Under the pieces are notes generated by a model. The model did not search any database, was not told the DNA's origin, and worked only from the letters and a program-made list of their open reading frames with translations. 64,000 nucleotides of DNA from CAMQVM01 sp044433365 (GTDB lineage Bacteria; Bacteroidota; Bacteroidia; Bacteroidales; Rikenellaceae), in assembly GCA_044433365.1 (NCBI GenBank), contig JAWXTR010000002.1, forward strand, positions 13,787 through 77,786, written 5' to 3'. This document shows, one piece after another, positions 17,325 to 26,931 of the stretch. The translations under genes and the position numbers were made by a program. Position 1 is the stretch's first letter. Every line of letters starts with the position of its first letter.

Positions 17325-17975
17325 TTATTTAAAATTTATTATAAAATCTTTAGAAGGATATAATGTGATAATACCAGATGTGCAATAAGACAAATCTTCA
17401 ACTGTTTTATTTTCTAAAACCGCATTATATTGTGAATTATCACCAAAATATCTTAAAATTAAATGAGTGTAAGAATCACTAATTAATTCATTGATTTTTG
17501 GTTTAATTGTGTAGGTTAGTTGCGAAAAATCTTCATTAAATTCAGCTTTAAAATATTCATTTTCTGCACAATGAATAGGTGCTAATTTTTCAAATATTAC
17601 CGATTCACCACAATCCCAAAAATTACTACCAACATCAACTTTATTGTTTACGAAATTTTCATCGTCCGACTCTTTATAAAAAAAATAGTCTTTATCATTA
17701 ACGGAACTACTTCCATCACGATCGATAGAAAAAATAATGAAACGAATAGGTGTATTATTTGTAGTATTATTTGCTATTATCACTTTTTCTTTATCCAGAA
17801 AATCTGAATATTCATATTTTCTAGGAGAGTCAGTATGATAATATCTTTCTAATATACCACCCAACCACTCTACCTCCTCTTTTTGACATGAAGTAAAAGA
17901 GAATATAAATGCAAAAAATACAAATAGCAGCCAAATTATTTTTTGACTATAAGAAAAAGATTGAATTTTTTTCAT
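17325..17975 (-). CDS. Small lipoprotein next to a C10 protease, function unknown
   Basis: A lipoprotein signal (LLFVFFAFIFSFTSC, Cys ~30) is followed by a ~185-residue domain that I do not recognise. It contains two conserved Cys (in IHCAENEY and SYCTSG) that are also present in the damaged paralogue. It lies 70 bases downstream of the C10 protease on the same strand. In Bacteroides and streptococci, C10 proteases are often encoded with propeptide-like inhibitors, so an inhibitor role is a reasonable guess from context but is not shown by sequence. Confidence 0.7.
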   Translation of the reverse strand: MKKIQSFSYSQKIIWLLFVFFAFIFSFTSCQKEEVEWLGGILERYYHTDSPRKYEYSDFLDKEKVIIANNTTNNTPIRFIIFSIDRDGSSSVNDKDYFFYKESDDENFVNNKVDVGSNFWDCGESVIFEKLAPIHCAENEYFKAEFNEDFSQLTYTIKPKINELISDSYTHLILRYFGDNSQYNAVLENKTVEDLSYCTSGIITLYPSKDFIINFK

Positions 17976-18044
17976 AATTAAATATATTTTAAATTAGTAT
18001 CAATAATTTTATCTATAAGATTTGTGTAATATTTTGGTAAGGAT

Positions 18045-19498
18045 TTAATAATTTGGTTCAATATTTAAAATTGTTTTATAACCTCCCTTGAATTCTAAAT
18101 TATCTACTGTGCTCATTGTTTTCTCATTAATATTGTTATGAAAATATTCATTTACATACACTCTGTATGGATCATAATAAACAGTATAACTATTAGCAGT
18201 ATAATAGTCAAGTGGTTCACCAGAATAATTAGGTTGATTTATTATTTTTAATTCTACAACTTCTCTGCTTTTTCTTTCGTTATATCCATCTATTACCCAC
18301 GCATGTCCAATTTCGTCAACACTATCATAAGCGCTAATATAAATAGGCTTATTTAAATCCAAATTAGTAATAACCTTATTATGATCAAAACCTTCATCGA
18401 TTACTGCATTTCTATAACCATAATAATTAAATGCAGATAATGCATTTTCTATTGTTGAATAATTAGTCCCAGTATTATTGTTAAAAGTTGATTTGGTTTT
18501 ATCATTTAAATCAATTATAAAATCGGCTGTAATATCAGCATCGAATAATAGAGTATCTTTTCCTATTTTCTCCCATAGAAAATATGTTGGATATTCATAA
18601 TAGTTCATTATAGCACCTAAAGCTATATTCACGCAACCTGCAGCATAACGTCCTGTATCACTTCCATTTCCTCCATTGTATTTTGGCATTTTATTATTAA
18701 AGGGTGCATGTTGATCCCAATATTCTAACAACATAGGACCTGCACTATTATTCTCAAAAATCTCTTTACTAATCACAAAAGAGTAATCCAAATAATCATA
18801 ATCATTGTTTGCGTATTGTTGTGCTACTTCAATAAAATGGTCTTTGTAAAATTGTGCGTTATAATCCCAACTATCATAATAATCACGTAAGGTCATAACA
18901 TTATACCCCTCTGCATTCCATAAGTATGTGTACTCCTCATACAATTCATCACCATCAGTAGTTTTTGTAATATCTAAAGAATATTTTTCGTTATATTTTT
19001 TCCATTGAAAATATGCAAGGTCTAAAATAGAACTATCTGGTGATATAATTTGATTATGAATTATATCTTTTTTTTCTGATAAAGCGAAAGCGAAAGCTCC
19101 GCTTATATCTTCTTTAGAGAAATTTCCCTTTTCTGATTTAAAGACTAAAGGATAATAATTACGAGTTGCTGAGATAATGTCGAAACCTAAATTATTTTTG
19201 TAATTAATAACATACATAAGCGTATCGCCATTTTCTGCTGTTATTACATCTTGATTTAGCACTTCACGACTAATAGATTTAGTGGTTTCATCGACGACCC
19301 TTTCTTTAATTACAAATTTCAAGTCAGATAACGAAACTTTTGTAGTTTTCGCAGGCCTTTCTAAGATAATCTCACGATGTTCACTAGGTGAATCCACAGC
19401 TTGATTATCAATCTCTTTGTTACAAGAGGTAGCAACTAAAGAGAGTAATGTTAAGACTGCCCCCCCCCATTCTGTAGTTTAATTTTAAAATTTTTCAT
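18045..19498 (-). CDS. C10 (streptopain-type) cysteine protease lipoprotein, out of frame at a G9 tract
   Basis: The 450-residue open part contains a propeptide-like N-half and the C10 catalytic blocks AAGCVNIALGAIMNYYEYP (catalytic Cys) and EIGHAWVIDGYN (catalytic His). This open frame has only a GTG start (19397) and no signal peptide. Upstream, ATG 19498 starts MKNFKIKLQN and enters nine Gs (19460-19468 on plus as C9); with nine the frame stops at TAA. With ten (or seven) it would continue as GGGAVLTLLSLVATSC-NKEID into the protease, a good lipoprotein signal. A TATATTTG promoter box lies at 19537-19530. The gene therefore looks switched off in this copy by a slippage-prone tract. Confidence 0.85.
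19460..19468. repeat. Homopolymer C9 (G9 on the coding strand), putative phase-variation tract
   Basis: This is the longest G/C homopolymer I saw in this AT-rich window, and it lies 10 codons into the protease reading frame from ATG 19498. A length of nine puts the signal peptide out of frame with the protease; ten would restore it. Confidence 0.75.
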
Positions 19499-19529
19499 AA
19501 CTTTATAATTTTTGTTAGTTTAGTTGCTG

Positions 19530-19537
19530 CAAATATA
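19530..19537 (-). promoter_or_regulatory. -7 promoter element of the C10 protease (TATATTTG on minus)
   Basis: The minus strand reads TATATTTG from 19537 to 19530, 32 bases before ATG 19498. This placement supports that ATG, rather than GTG 19397, as the native start. The -33 match (CAAT around 19560 on plus) is weak. Confidence 0.5.
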
Positions 19538-19691
19538 ACAAAAAAGTATTAATATATTACAATTATTTATGAATATTTTACAATATTTAAATAGAGAAAT
19601 CCCCAATATAGTAATAAAACATCACTATATTGGGGAAAAACGACAAACTATAATTACTGATTATAATTTATAATTAGTAATTTACAATTAA

Positions 19692-21425
19692 TTAAAGTCC
19701 AAGCTCTTTTTTAATAGCCTCAATTTTAGCCAACGCTTTAGCATTTACAGCATCAAACTCAGATACTGAATCAAGAGCCTCTCTAACGCCAAAGTAGAAC
19801 TTAATTTTAGGCTCTGTACCAGAAGGGCGCATAGATACTATTGTATCGCCATCGGTCATATATTGAAGAACGTCGCTTACTGGGTAAGTTATATTCTCTG
19901 TTTCGCCAGTTGTTACATTTGTGATAACACGAGTTTTGTAGTCAGCGATTTTGATTACTTTCTCGCCACAAATTTCAGTAAGTGGATTTGCACGCATAGA
20001 CGACATCATCTCTTTGATTTGCTCTGCACCGCTTTTACCCTCTTTTGTGATAGAAAGCAGACCCTCTCTAAAGAAACCATATTTTGTGTAGATTTCAACT
20101 AGCAAATCGTATAGAGTCATACCTTTTGATGCAGCCCAAGCAGCAGCTTCGCACACCATTACACTACTAGAGATAGAGTCTTTATCACGAACGAAGTCGC
20201 CGATAGAGAATCCGTAGCTCTCTTCGCCACCGCAGATATATGTTTTTTTGCCCTCTTTGCTTTTGATGATATTTGCGATAAATTTGAAACCTGTAAGTAC
20301 ATTATCACACTCAACACCGAAAGATGCAGCAATTTTAGTAAGAAGCTCTGTTGTAACGATGGTTTTAACGATATACTCATCGCCTTTTAGCTTACTTTGC
20401 TCATTCATGCAGTTAAGAATGTAGTAGGTAAGGATAGAGGCTGTTTGATTACCGTTAAGAAGAATCATATCGCCTTTACTATCACGTACTGCAACACCAA
20501 GACGGTCGGCATCAGGGTCAGTTGCAAATACTAGCGAAGCACCAACCTCGTTAGCTTTAGCAATAGCCAAAGATAGCGCACCTGCCTCCTCTGGATTTGG
20601 ACTATCTACAGTAGGGAAATTACCATCAGGGGTCATTTGCTCCTCTACAGTATATACGTTAGTAAATCCACACTCTTTAAGCGCACGTGGAACCAGTTTG
20701 TAGCCCGAACCGTGAATTGGAGAGTACACAACTTTAATATCGCCATGAGCCGAAATAGCATCTGGTGAAAGCGAAAGAGCTTTGATTTTATCAAGATAAG
20801 CTACATCTACATCTTCGCCGATAATAGTGATATTTTCGCTATTTCCGCTCCATTTTACCTCGTCTACAGAGTGGATAGCGTTGACAGCGTCGATAATTAG
20901 TCGGTCGTGAGGCTCAGTAACCTGTCCGCCATCGTTCCAGTATGCTTTATAACCGTTATATATTTTTGGGTTGTGTGAAGCAGTTACAACAACACCACTT
21001 TGACAACCTAAATGGCGGATTGTGAAGCTAAGCTCTGGAACAGGGCGAAGCGATTCGAAAAGATATACTTTAATGCCGTTTGCTGCAAAGATTTCAGCTA
21101 CTGTTTTAGAGAAAACATCGCTATTATTGCGGCTATCACAAGCCACAGCAACTTTAATTTGCTCTAAATCGCTAAATACCTCTTTAAGGTAGTTTGCAAG
21201 ACCTTGAGTGGCACATCCAACAGTGTAGATATTCATACGATTAGAACCTACACCCATTTTACCACGTAGTCCACCAGTACCAAATTCTAAAGTTTTATAG
21301 AAAGATTCAATAATCTCTTGTGGATTTTCATTTAATAAATTTTTAATCTCCTCTTTTGTTTGAGCGTCATAGTTACCATTTAACCAAACGTCAACTCTCT
21401 CCATTATTGATTTTTCAATCTGCAT
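19692..21425 (-). CDS. Phosphoglucomutase / phosphomannomutase (alpha-D-phosphohexomutase)
   Basis: The 577-aa protein has all four phosphohexomutase signatures in order: the catalytic serine loop TASHNPKIYNGYK, the metal loop TDPDADRLGVAV, the sugar loop GGEESYGFS and the phosphate loop RPSGTEPKIKF. It interconverts hexose 1- and 6-phosphates in the cytoplasm. The length and the FGTGGLRGKMG motif match the PgcA-like Bacteroidetes group. A TATCTTTG box lies at 21579-21572, and a 50-bp hairpin (21461-21510) lies in the leader between promoter and ATG. Confidence 0.93.
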   Translation of the reverse strand: MQIEKSIMERVDVWLNGNYDAQTKEEIKNLLNENPQEIIESFYKTLEFGTGGLRGKMGVGSNRMNIYTVGCATQGLANYLKEVFSDLEQIKVAVACDSRNNSDVFSKTVAEIFAANGIKVYLFESLRPVPELSFTIRHLGCQSGVVVTASHNPKIYNGYKAYWNDGGQVTEPHDRLIIDAVNAIHSVDEVKWSGNSENITIIGEDVDVAYLDKIKALSLSPDAISAHGDIKVVYSPIHGSGYKLVPRALKECGFTNVYTVEEQMTPDGNFPTVDSPNPEEAGALSLAIAKANEVGASLVFATDPDADRLGVAVRDSKGDMILLNGNQTASILTYYILNCMNEQSKLKGDEYIVKTIVTTELLTKIAASFGVECDNVLTGFKFIANIIKSKEGKKTYICGGEESYGFSIGDFVRDKDSISSSVMVCEAAAWAASKGMTLYDLLVEIYTKYGFFREGLLSITKEGKSGAEQIKEMMSSMRANPLTEICGEKVIKIADYKTRVITNVTTGETENITYPVSDVLQYMTDGDTIVSMRPSGTEPKIKFYFGVREALDSVSEFDAVNAKALAKIEAIKKELGL

Positions 21426-21460
21426 AATACTATCTATTTTAAAATTATAAATCTAAATTT

Positions 21461-21510
21461 AAGGGGAGTTCTAAAATCTCACAAAATCCAGAATTTAGAA
21501 GTTCCCTTAA
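21461..21510. repeat. Short GGGGAGTTCTAAA palindrome in the mutase leader
   Basis: AAGGGGAGTTCTAAA at one end and TTTAGAAGTTCCCTT at the other can pair with a ~20-base loop. The same motif recurs between other genes and forms the ends of the 164-bp elements at 34391 and 52481, so it may be a deleted derivative of that element. Confidence 0.6.
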
Positions 21511-21968
21511 GTAAGTTCAAAAACCTATTTTCTGATTTTTAAAAAACTCACTAAGCACTACTTTTCGACTACAAAGATACAATATTTTTTGCAAAGTTAT
21601 TTAAGCATAGCTCGAAATTATAATTTTACAACCTTTTATTAAGACAATACACCTCGTATATATTATTTGATAATATCTATACATTGTTTTTTAAAAGTTT
21701 AATTATTAGCAAGTTAAGGGTAATTTGGGTGAAATAAAATATAATAAAATTAAAATCTAATCTACCTATAACAACCAAACCATTTTTCTTTTTTAAAGAT
21801 ATTTTAATCCTAGATACTATTTTTTCTATCCGCTCGTTAAATAATAGCTCGAAAATTGCTAAGAAAAAAAATAAAAAAAAATTACGGGAGCTAACTAAGT
21901 GATTAACCTAACTTTAGTTTAACAAGTAATGATAAATCACCAAAATTTTTAAAATTTGATTTTAATTA

Positions 21969-21991
21969 TTGAAAAATTAGTTGCATCTTTG
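21969..21991 (+). promoter_or_regulatory. Probable dnaA promoter (TTG near 21969, CATCTTTG at 21984-21991)
   Basis: CATCTTTG differs from the TAnnTTTG box at one base. It stands 27 bases before the dnaA ATG in an otherwise A+T-only stretch. The spacing to the upstream TTG is shorter than 19, so the assignment is tentative. Confidence 0.4.
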
Positions 21992-22018
21992 TAGTCCGAA
22001 TTGTACGAAAATATCGCT

Positions 22019-23425
22019 ATGACAAGTAATCAAAATATACACAACGAAATGTGGCATAATTGCCTCAAAACCATCCGTGAACAGGTTTCTAATGAAGAGT
22101 TTAACAGATGGTTAAAGCCCGTTGTACCCCTAGATTTCGATGGGGAGATACTTAGGTTACGTGTGCCTAGCGAGGAGTATGTTATGTATATCGAGACAAA
22201 CTTCATGTCAAGATTACGTCCAATAATCTGCTCTATTTTTGGTAATAAAATTAGGTTAAAATACTCTGTACCAAATAGTTTTAGTCAACAAAACAGCGAT
22301 AACGCTACCAGTAATAGCTCTATCAATAATTTTGTGGCGCATAGTAATGGAAATAGCTACAAGAATCCTTTTGTTATCCCTGGAGTCAAAAAGATGATTG
22401 TTGATCCTCAGCTATGTTTCGACCTAACTTTCGAAAATTTTATTGAGGGCGAATGTAACCGTCTTGCTCGCTCTGCTAGCTGGTCGGTGGCTATGAATCC
22501 TGGTAACACCTCTTTCAATCCTATCTTTATCTATGGTGATTCTGGTCTTGGTAAGACCCATATTGCTCAAGCTATTGGTATTGAGGTAAAAAAGCGTTTT
22601 CCAGAGAAAAATGTACTCTACGTTACAGCAAATAAGTTTCAAACTCAATATCAAAATGCAACTCTAAAGGGTGAAATCAACGATTTTGTGCTATTCTATC
22701 AAATGATGGATGTGCTTATTATCGATGATATTCAAGAGTTTGCATCAAAACCTGGTACGCAGAACGTATTTTTTAATATCTTTAATCATCTTCATCTTTC
22801 GAAGAAACAGATTGTGCTTACAGCCGATAAATCGCCTGTTGAGCTTAACGATATTATGGAGCGTCTTATAACTCGTTTTAAATGGAGTCTGTCGGTAAAA
22901 CTATCGTCGCCAGATTACCAAACAAAATGTCAGATTATCCGTAAAAAGTTTAAAGAGGAGAATAATATGGCTGTAAATGATGATGTAGTCGACTTCCTAG
23001 CAAATAGTATCAAAGCTAACGTTAGAGAGGTTGAAGGGGCTGTGTCGCTTTTTATAGCAAATACAAAATTCTTAAATACTCCAGCATCTGTAGAGTTAGC
23101 TCGCAAAATTTTAGAGCCTTACGTCAAGATTGAGAGACGTGAGATAACTTCTGATATTATTATTGATGTTATCTGCAATCACTTCTCTATATCTAAGGAG
23201 AAGCTACTTTCATCAAGTCGTTCTAATGATATAGCGACACCTCGCCAAACAGCAATGTATTTCTGTAAGAAATATACTCAAATGTCGTTAAAAGCTATTG
23301 GAGGTGCTATAGGCGGAAAGAATCATGCTACTGTCGTTCATGCACACAACAGAATTTCCGACCTATACGAGACAGATAAAAATTTCAGACAAACCCTTGA
23401 TGAAATAGAGATGAAACTTCGCTAA
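22019..23425 (+). CDS. dnaA: Chromosomal replication initiator protein DnaA
   Basis: The 468-aa protein starts with domain I (EMWHNCLKTIREQVSNEEF...WLKPVVPL). A variable Asn/Ser-rich linker follows, then the AAA+ domain with Walker A GDSGLGKTH and Walker B LIIDDIQ, and finally the DnaA-box-binding domain IV (ATPRQTAMYFCKKY, GGKNHATVVHAHNRI). It opens the origin in an ATP-dependent manner. The frame is open from a TTG at 22001, but ATG 22019 fits the family start. I saw no cluster of TTATNCACA boxes on either side, so the origin is not obviously here, as is common in Bacteroidetes. Confidence 0.97.
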   Translation: MTSNQNIHNEMWHNCLKTIREQVSNEEFNRWLKPVVPLDFDGEILRLRVPSEEYVMYIETNFMSRLRPIICSIFGNKIRLKYSVPNSFSQQNSDNATSNSSINNFVAHSNGNSYKNPFVIPGVKKMIVDPQLCFDLTFENFIEGECNRLARSASWSVAMNPGNTSFNPIFIYGDSGLGKTHIAQAIGIEVKKRFPEKNVLYVTANKFQTQYQNATLKGEINDFVLFYQMMDVLIIDDIQEFASKPGTQNVFFNIFNHLHLSKKQIVLTADKSPVELNDIMERLITRFKWSLSVKLSSPDYQTKCQIIRKKFKEENNMAVNDDVVDFLANSIKANVREVEGAVSLFIANTKFLNTPASVELARKILEPYVKIERREITSDIIIDVICNHFSISKEKLLSSSRSNDIATPRQTAMYFCKKYTQMSLKAIGGAIGGKNHATVVHAHNRISDLYETDKNFRQTLDEIEMKLR

Positions 23426-23605
23426 TATATTAGCTAAACTATTATTTTTTCTACTACCCTTCTACCTAAAACTTTCATTACACCAAATTTCCTTAAGCAT
23501 ATAACTAAGTAAAACTCCTTTTATGGAGGGTATTCGTAAAACTGCTATCGACTTGAAATATAAGTAGTTAGGTGAGTTTATTCTCAAAATCTGTTGTCAC
23601 CCCCA

Positions 23606-23756
23606 TTAAACAGGCAATTTTTCAATTCGATAAAAGAAAAATGTTAAAGATTTAACACCTCTAAGACGATGCCTAAAATCTTTAATTTTTGAGTTAAGAG
23701 CTTCGGCTCTTGTGTTAGAGAATTCAACGAATTTGCCTAAAAACAATAACCTACTG
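23606..23756 (-). pseudogene. C-terminal remnant of an ISL3-type transposase
   Basis: On the minus strand one frame reads about 50 residues, including EFSNTRAEALNSKIKDFRHR, RGVKSLTFFFYRIEKL, then TAA at 23608-23606. This is the usual end of ISL3/IS204-type transposases (SN-AE-NSKIK-FR-RG). No upstream catalytic part is present; palindromic repeats replace it. It is a degraded insertion sequence. Confidence 0.7.
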
Positions 23757-23768
23757 CTGTTATGTTAC

Positions 23769-24149
23769 AGACGTAGCAGGGCTACGTCTCTACCCTGTGT
23801 GCGGTTACAGGGTTCGATTACAGATGTTGGACCCAACGTCTCTACCACCACACCAATTTATTTTTAACCCAATTCATTAAAACATAATGATTTATGTTAC
23901 AGACGTAGCAGGACTACGTCTCTACCGCTGAGTCGCCAACACCCCGATTTGTTTTCAAACCCTTTTTTTAAACATAACACCGCACTGGTAGAGACGTAGC
24001 CCTGCTACGTCTGAAAACAACACCCCGAATTGTTTTAAACCCTTTTTTTTAAAACATAACGATTTATGTTACAGACGTAGCAGGGCTACGTCTCTACCTT
24101 GGTTCGGTTGCTCTGGTTCGGTTACAGACGTTGGACCCAACGTCTCTAC
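23769..24149. repeat. Cluster of six dispersed palindromes in 380 bp
   Basis: Units lie at 23769-23793, 23822-23845, 23901-23925, 23988-24012, 24073-24097 and 24126-24149. Four have the centre ACGTAGCAGGGCTACGT or its complement (one with GGA for GGG), and two have the GTTGGACCCAAC centre. Between them recur blocks such as AACCCTTTTTTTAAAACATAA. The spacing is irregular (53-87 bases) and the units are inverted relative to each other, so this is not a CRISPR. It lies between dnaA and the flippase gene. Confidence 0.8.
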
Positions 24150-24209
24150 TGTCGAGCCATCAATTTAAATTCTTAACAAAGTTTTTGAGAATGAACCCGT
24201 AGCCTGGCT

Positions 24210-25763
24210 CTAACGCTTAACCCTTCGAAATATTCGATAGACAATCTTTCGAGTGTACGCATCAAAAATAAAAAATAGTACTATAAGCGACAAAACTACC
24301 GAAATTGTTAGAATTGCAGCTGACAAAAGCCAATCAACGTAAGAGTCAATAGTGGTATAGATAGGTAGTTTTTCAAAATAGTTGCTTGCATAAGCAACCG
24401 AAGCAGTTAAGATTAAATATTTTAGCATCAAACCAAAATATCGAAGCGAATTTTTAGAAAACACTATTTTATAGAGGTAGTAAGGCTTCCAAAGGGCACC
24501 AATTATAAGTGTGCTAACCGTAGTACCAAGCACCACACCAATAATTCCGTATTTAAATCCAAAATAGAGCGAAATTAAAAGGTTTAAACCAGCTTCTACC
24601 CAAGGAGCAAACACATCACCAAAAGCACCTTGAGCATTTAAAAATAGCTCATTGATGCGTCTAATAACCGAAATATAGACATTTAGCAGAATAAATATAA
24701 ACAGAGTGTTGTCGAGCAAAAATTTGTCACCCTCGCCAAGCCATAACTCTATAAATGGCGGTGTTAGGTGGTAGCCACATATAAAAATCACTCCTCCTAT
24801 AATATAAAACATCGAATTTAGTTGGCGGTAGGTGGCATACACATTCTGACCATTTCCCTCAGCTATTAGATTGCCAATTCCAGCTCCAATATTGTCGAAT
24901 GCGGAAAAACATAGGCGAGATAGGCGTGAAAAGATAAGCGTGTAGTTTGTAAAAATAGTAACAGCCGAAAAACTACTACTTATAATCGAAATCACAAAAG
25001 CGTCGCTTTTATTTAGTACAAAATCACCAAATTTATGCGAAAATACCTGTCTTATCTTACTAAAAATATGAGAGTAGTTGGCTCTTAACTCTCTACCTCT
25101 CTTAAAATTTGAACTAAGCCATGGATATAGCTGTGCAACTTTACGATTGATTATAATTGAAAATATAAAGGCTGAAATAAGTTCTAAAAGTAGGTACCAC
25201 AGATATTTTTCGTACGGTGAAATTTGAGCATAAAGAAGTATTAATATTTGTGCTACGACTCTGACAATTGTATTTATTCCCGTAATAGAAACAATTACCC
25301 AATTTCGTTGGTCGGCAACCAAAATATTTTGTCGATAGTTTAAGAAGTAGCCAATCAGGTTTATTGTAAGAAAGGTAAAATAGCCTGTAAGAAGTATTTC
25401 AGCCGTAACGCCACTATCTTCATAAATTTGTGGTAAAAAAAAGGCTAAAAGCGTGCCGACACCTAAAATCACACATCCTACAATACGATAAATATAGCAG
25501 AGAATCGACATTATGTTGTTTACCTCATCTCTATCTCCCTCGAAAATTGGTTTGTAGAGTGAATAGGCAACAGCCGAAAGCACTCCTAACTCTGCAAGAT
25601 TTAAAAAACCAAGAATATCGGAAAATGTAGAGTTTAGACCCGTTATATTTTCACCCAAAAAATCGATGCAATATTTACGGGAAAAAAAAGCTAGTAGCAG
25701 CAACGAAATATTGATTGTTACTGCTACCCACGCATTTTTTAGACTTTTTTTTACTCTGGTCAT
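24210..25763 (-). CDS. Polysaccharide flippase, Wzx/MATE-like
   Basis: The 517-aa protein is almost wholly hydrophobic with about 12-14 predicted membrane segments and basic cytoplasmic loops. The start KNAWVAVTINISLLLLAFFSRKYCIDFLGENITGLNS and the loop NLAELGVLSAVAYSLYKPI fit the O-antigen/capsule flippase group that moves lipid-linked sugars across the inner membrane. No glycosyltransferases adjoin it, so the transported glycan is unknown. A nitroreductase gene lies 15 bases upstream on the same strand and may be co-transcribed. Confidence 0.85.
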   Translation of the reverse strand: MTRVKKSLKNAWVAVTINISLLLLAFFSRKYCIDFLGENITGLNSTFSDILGFLNLAELGVLSAVAYSLYKPIFEGDRDEVNNIMSILCYIYRIVGCVILGVGTLLAFFLPQIYEDSGVTAEILLTGYFTFLTINLIGYFLNYRQNILVADQRNWVIVSITGINTIVRVVAQILILLYAQISPYEKYLWYLLLELISAFIFSIIINRKVAQLYPWLSSNFKRGRELRANYSHIFSKIRQVFSHKFGDFVLNKSDAFVISIISSSFSAVTIFTNYTLIFSRLSRLCFSAFDNIGAGIGNLIAEGNGQNVYATYRQLNSMFYIIGGVIFICGYHLTPPFIELWLGEGDKFLLDNTLFIFILLNVYISVIRRINELFLNAQGAFGDVFAPWVEAGLNLLISLYFGFKYGIIGVVLGTTVSTLIIGALWKPYYLYKIVFSKNSLRYFGLMLKYLILTASVAYASNYFEKLPIYTTIDSYVDWLLSAAILTISVVLSLIVLFFIFDAYTRKIVYRIFRRVKR

Positions 25764-25778
25764 TTTTTATCAGTTCAA

Positions 25779-26297
25779 TTACCACTGATTAATGTGGATT
25801 TTTTCCTCTTTAAATTTATCTTTTACTCTTGCCTCACGAGCAGCATAACCAATTGGAATTACGCAAAGAGGAATTGCCGTTTGTGGAATATCAAGGATAT
25901 TATAGGTTGGATCTAAACGCTCTTTGTATGGATAAACAGCTGTCCAAACAGCAGCTAAGCCCACCGCCTGAGCAGCCAGAAGAATATTTTCGGTTGCTGC
26001 AGCACAATCGACAACCCAGTAAGGCGAACCTCCCTCGCAATTTTCATCTACTCCGCAAACCACGATAGCTGCTTGAGCTGTAGTTAACATTTTTGCAAAA
26101 GGCAGAGCAGAAGAAAGCGCATCGAGCTTTTCACGTTCATCTACAATCATAAACTCCCAAGGTTGCATGTTTTTAGCTGTTGGAGCAGCCATGCCAGCAC
26201 GTACAACCTCTTTCAAAAGAGAAATTTCAACCTTTTTATCGGTGAAGAGTCTGCAACTATAGCGATTAATTATCGCATTTAATACACTATTTTCCAT
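25779..26297 (-). CDS. Nitroreductase-family flavoprotein
   Basis: The 172-aa protein has the family start IINRYSCRLFTDKKVE and the FMN-contact region AGMAAPTAKNMQPWEFMIVD. WVVDCAAATENILLAAQAVGLAAVW comes next, and the end is IPIGYAAREAR. It likely binds FMN and uses NAD(P)H to reduce an unidentified substrate. A CAAATATA box on plus (26353-26360), reading TATATTTG on minus, lies 56 bases upstream. The length is normal for the small subgroup. Confidence 0.9.
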   Translation of the reverse strand: MENSVLNAIINRYSCRLFTDKKVEISLLKEVVRAGMAAPTAKNMQPWEFMIVDEREKLDALSSALPFAKMLTTAQAAIVVCGVDENCEGGSPYWVVDCAAATENILLAAQAVGLAAVWTAVYPYKERLDPTYNILDIPQTAIPLCVIPIGYAAREARVKDKFKEEKIHINQW

Positions 26298-26476
26298 AAT
26301 GTTAAATAATTCACAAAATTTATATTAACAAATTTTCATTTTAAAATTCTTACAAATATACTCAATAATTTATTAATCTACAAGCTAAAAATTGTGAAAA
26401 CTTAATTAAATATAACTTTAATTATAATTTCATAGCGTGGATAGATTTTATAGATTATTAATTTATTTACTAATAG

Positions 26477-26507
26477 TTTGGATTTAAAAAATTAAATTTT
26501 ATCTTTG
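26477..26507 (+). promoter_or_regulatory. Canonical Bacteroidetes promoter (TTTG-N19-TATCTTTG)
   Basis: TTTG at 26477-26480 and TATCTTTG at 26500-26507 are separated by exactly 19 bases, the consensus for the Bacteroidetes housekeeping sigma factor. The ATG of the His-rich small gene follows four bases later, so the transcript would have almost no leader if started here. Confidence 0.75.
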
Positions 26508-26511
26508 TAAC

Positions 26512-26901
26512 ATGAATAAAATGATAAAAAATATTATAATAGATTCTAGGTCGATTATAGCAGGATTGCTCCTGTTTATTTTCGGTTTATACTATGCTAA
26601 TATTACATTATCATATCACTGTCACATTATTAACGGAGTAAGCATAGTTCACTCCCATTTTCATGGTTTAGACCATGCTCAAAATCCTGATGACGCTGCG
26701 TCGCATTCTGAATCAGGTTTAACGTTAATAAGTGCAATTAGCAACTATATTTCAGAGGTGCCAATCGAAATTTTTAATTTCATTGCTCTCTATTCTGATA
26801 TATACACAATTGAGTTTATATATACTACTCCTATCCATTCTCTTGGCGAGATTAATAATAAGCTGCTAAGAGGTCCTCCAACCCAAAATTTCATTGGTTA
26901 A
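26512..26901 (+). CDS. His-rich small membrane-anchored protein upstream of a TonB receptor
   Basis: The 129-aa protein has one membrane segment (IIAGLLLFIFGLYYANITL). A His/Asp-rich stretch follows (SYHCHIINGVSIVHSHFHG, then LDHAQNP...HSES), and the C-terminal tail is LLRGPPTQNF. The His cluster suggests metal binding on the periplasmic side. I recall similar RGPP-tailed small proteins next to TonB receptors or metal exporters in Bacteroidetes, but know of no characterised member. The TonB receptor gene follows on the same strand. A role in metal sensing or delivery is inferred from composition and context only. Confidence 0.7.
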   Translation: MNKMIKNIIIDSRSIIAGLLLFIFGLYYANITLSYHCHIINGVSIVHSHFHGLDHAQNPDDAASHSESGLTLISAISNYISEVPIEIFNFIALYSDIYTIEFIYTTPIHSLGEINNKLLRGPPTQNFIG

Positions 26902-26931
26902 TTTCTCTTAACCTTTTATTTGTCAGAGTAT

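Noticed and set aside
21500..22018. Replication origin upstream of dnaA
   Set aside because: The region is AT-rich, but no cluster of TTATNCACA-type boxes was seen on either strand.
23769..24149. CRISPR-like array of regular repeats after dnaA
   Set aside because: Units are palindromic, occur in both orientations, have irregular spacing and related spacers, and are found all over the window; no cas genes are present.
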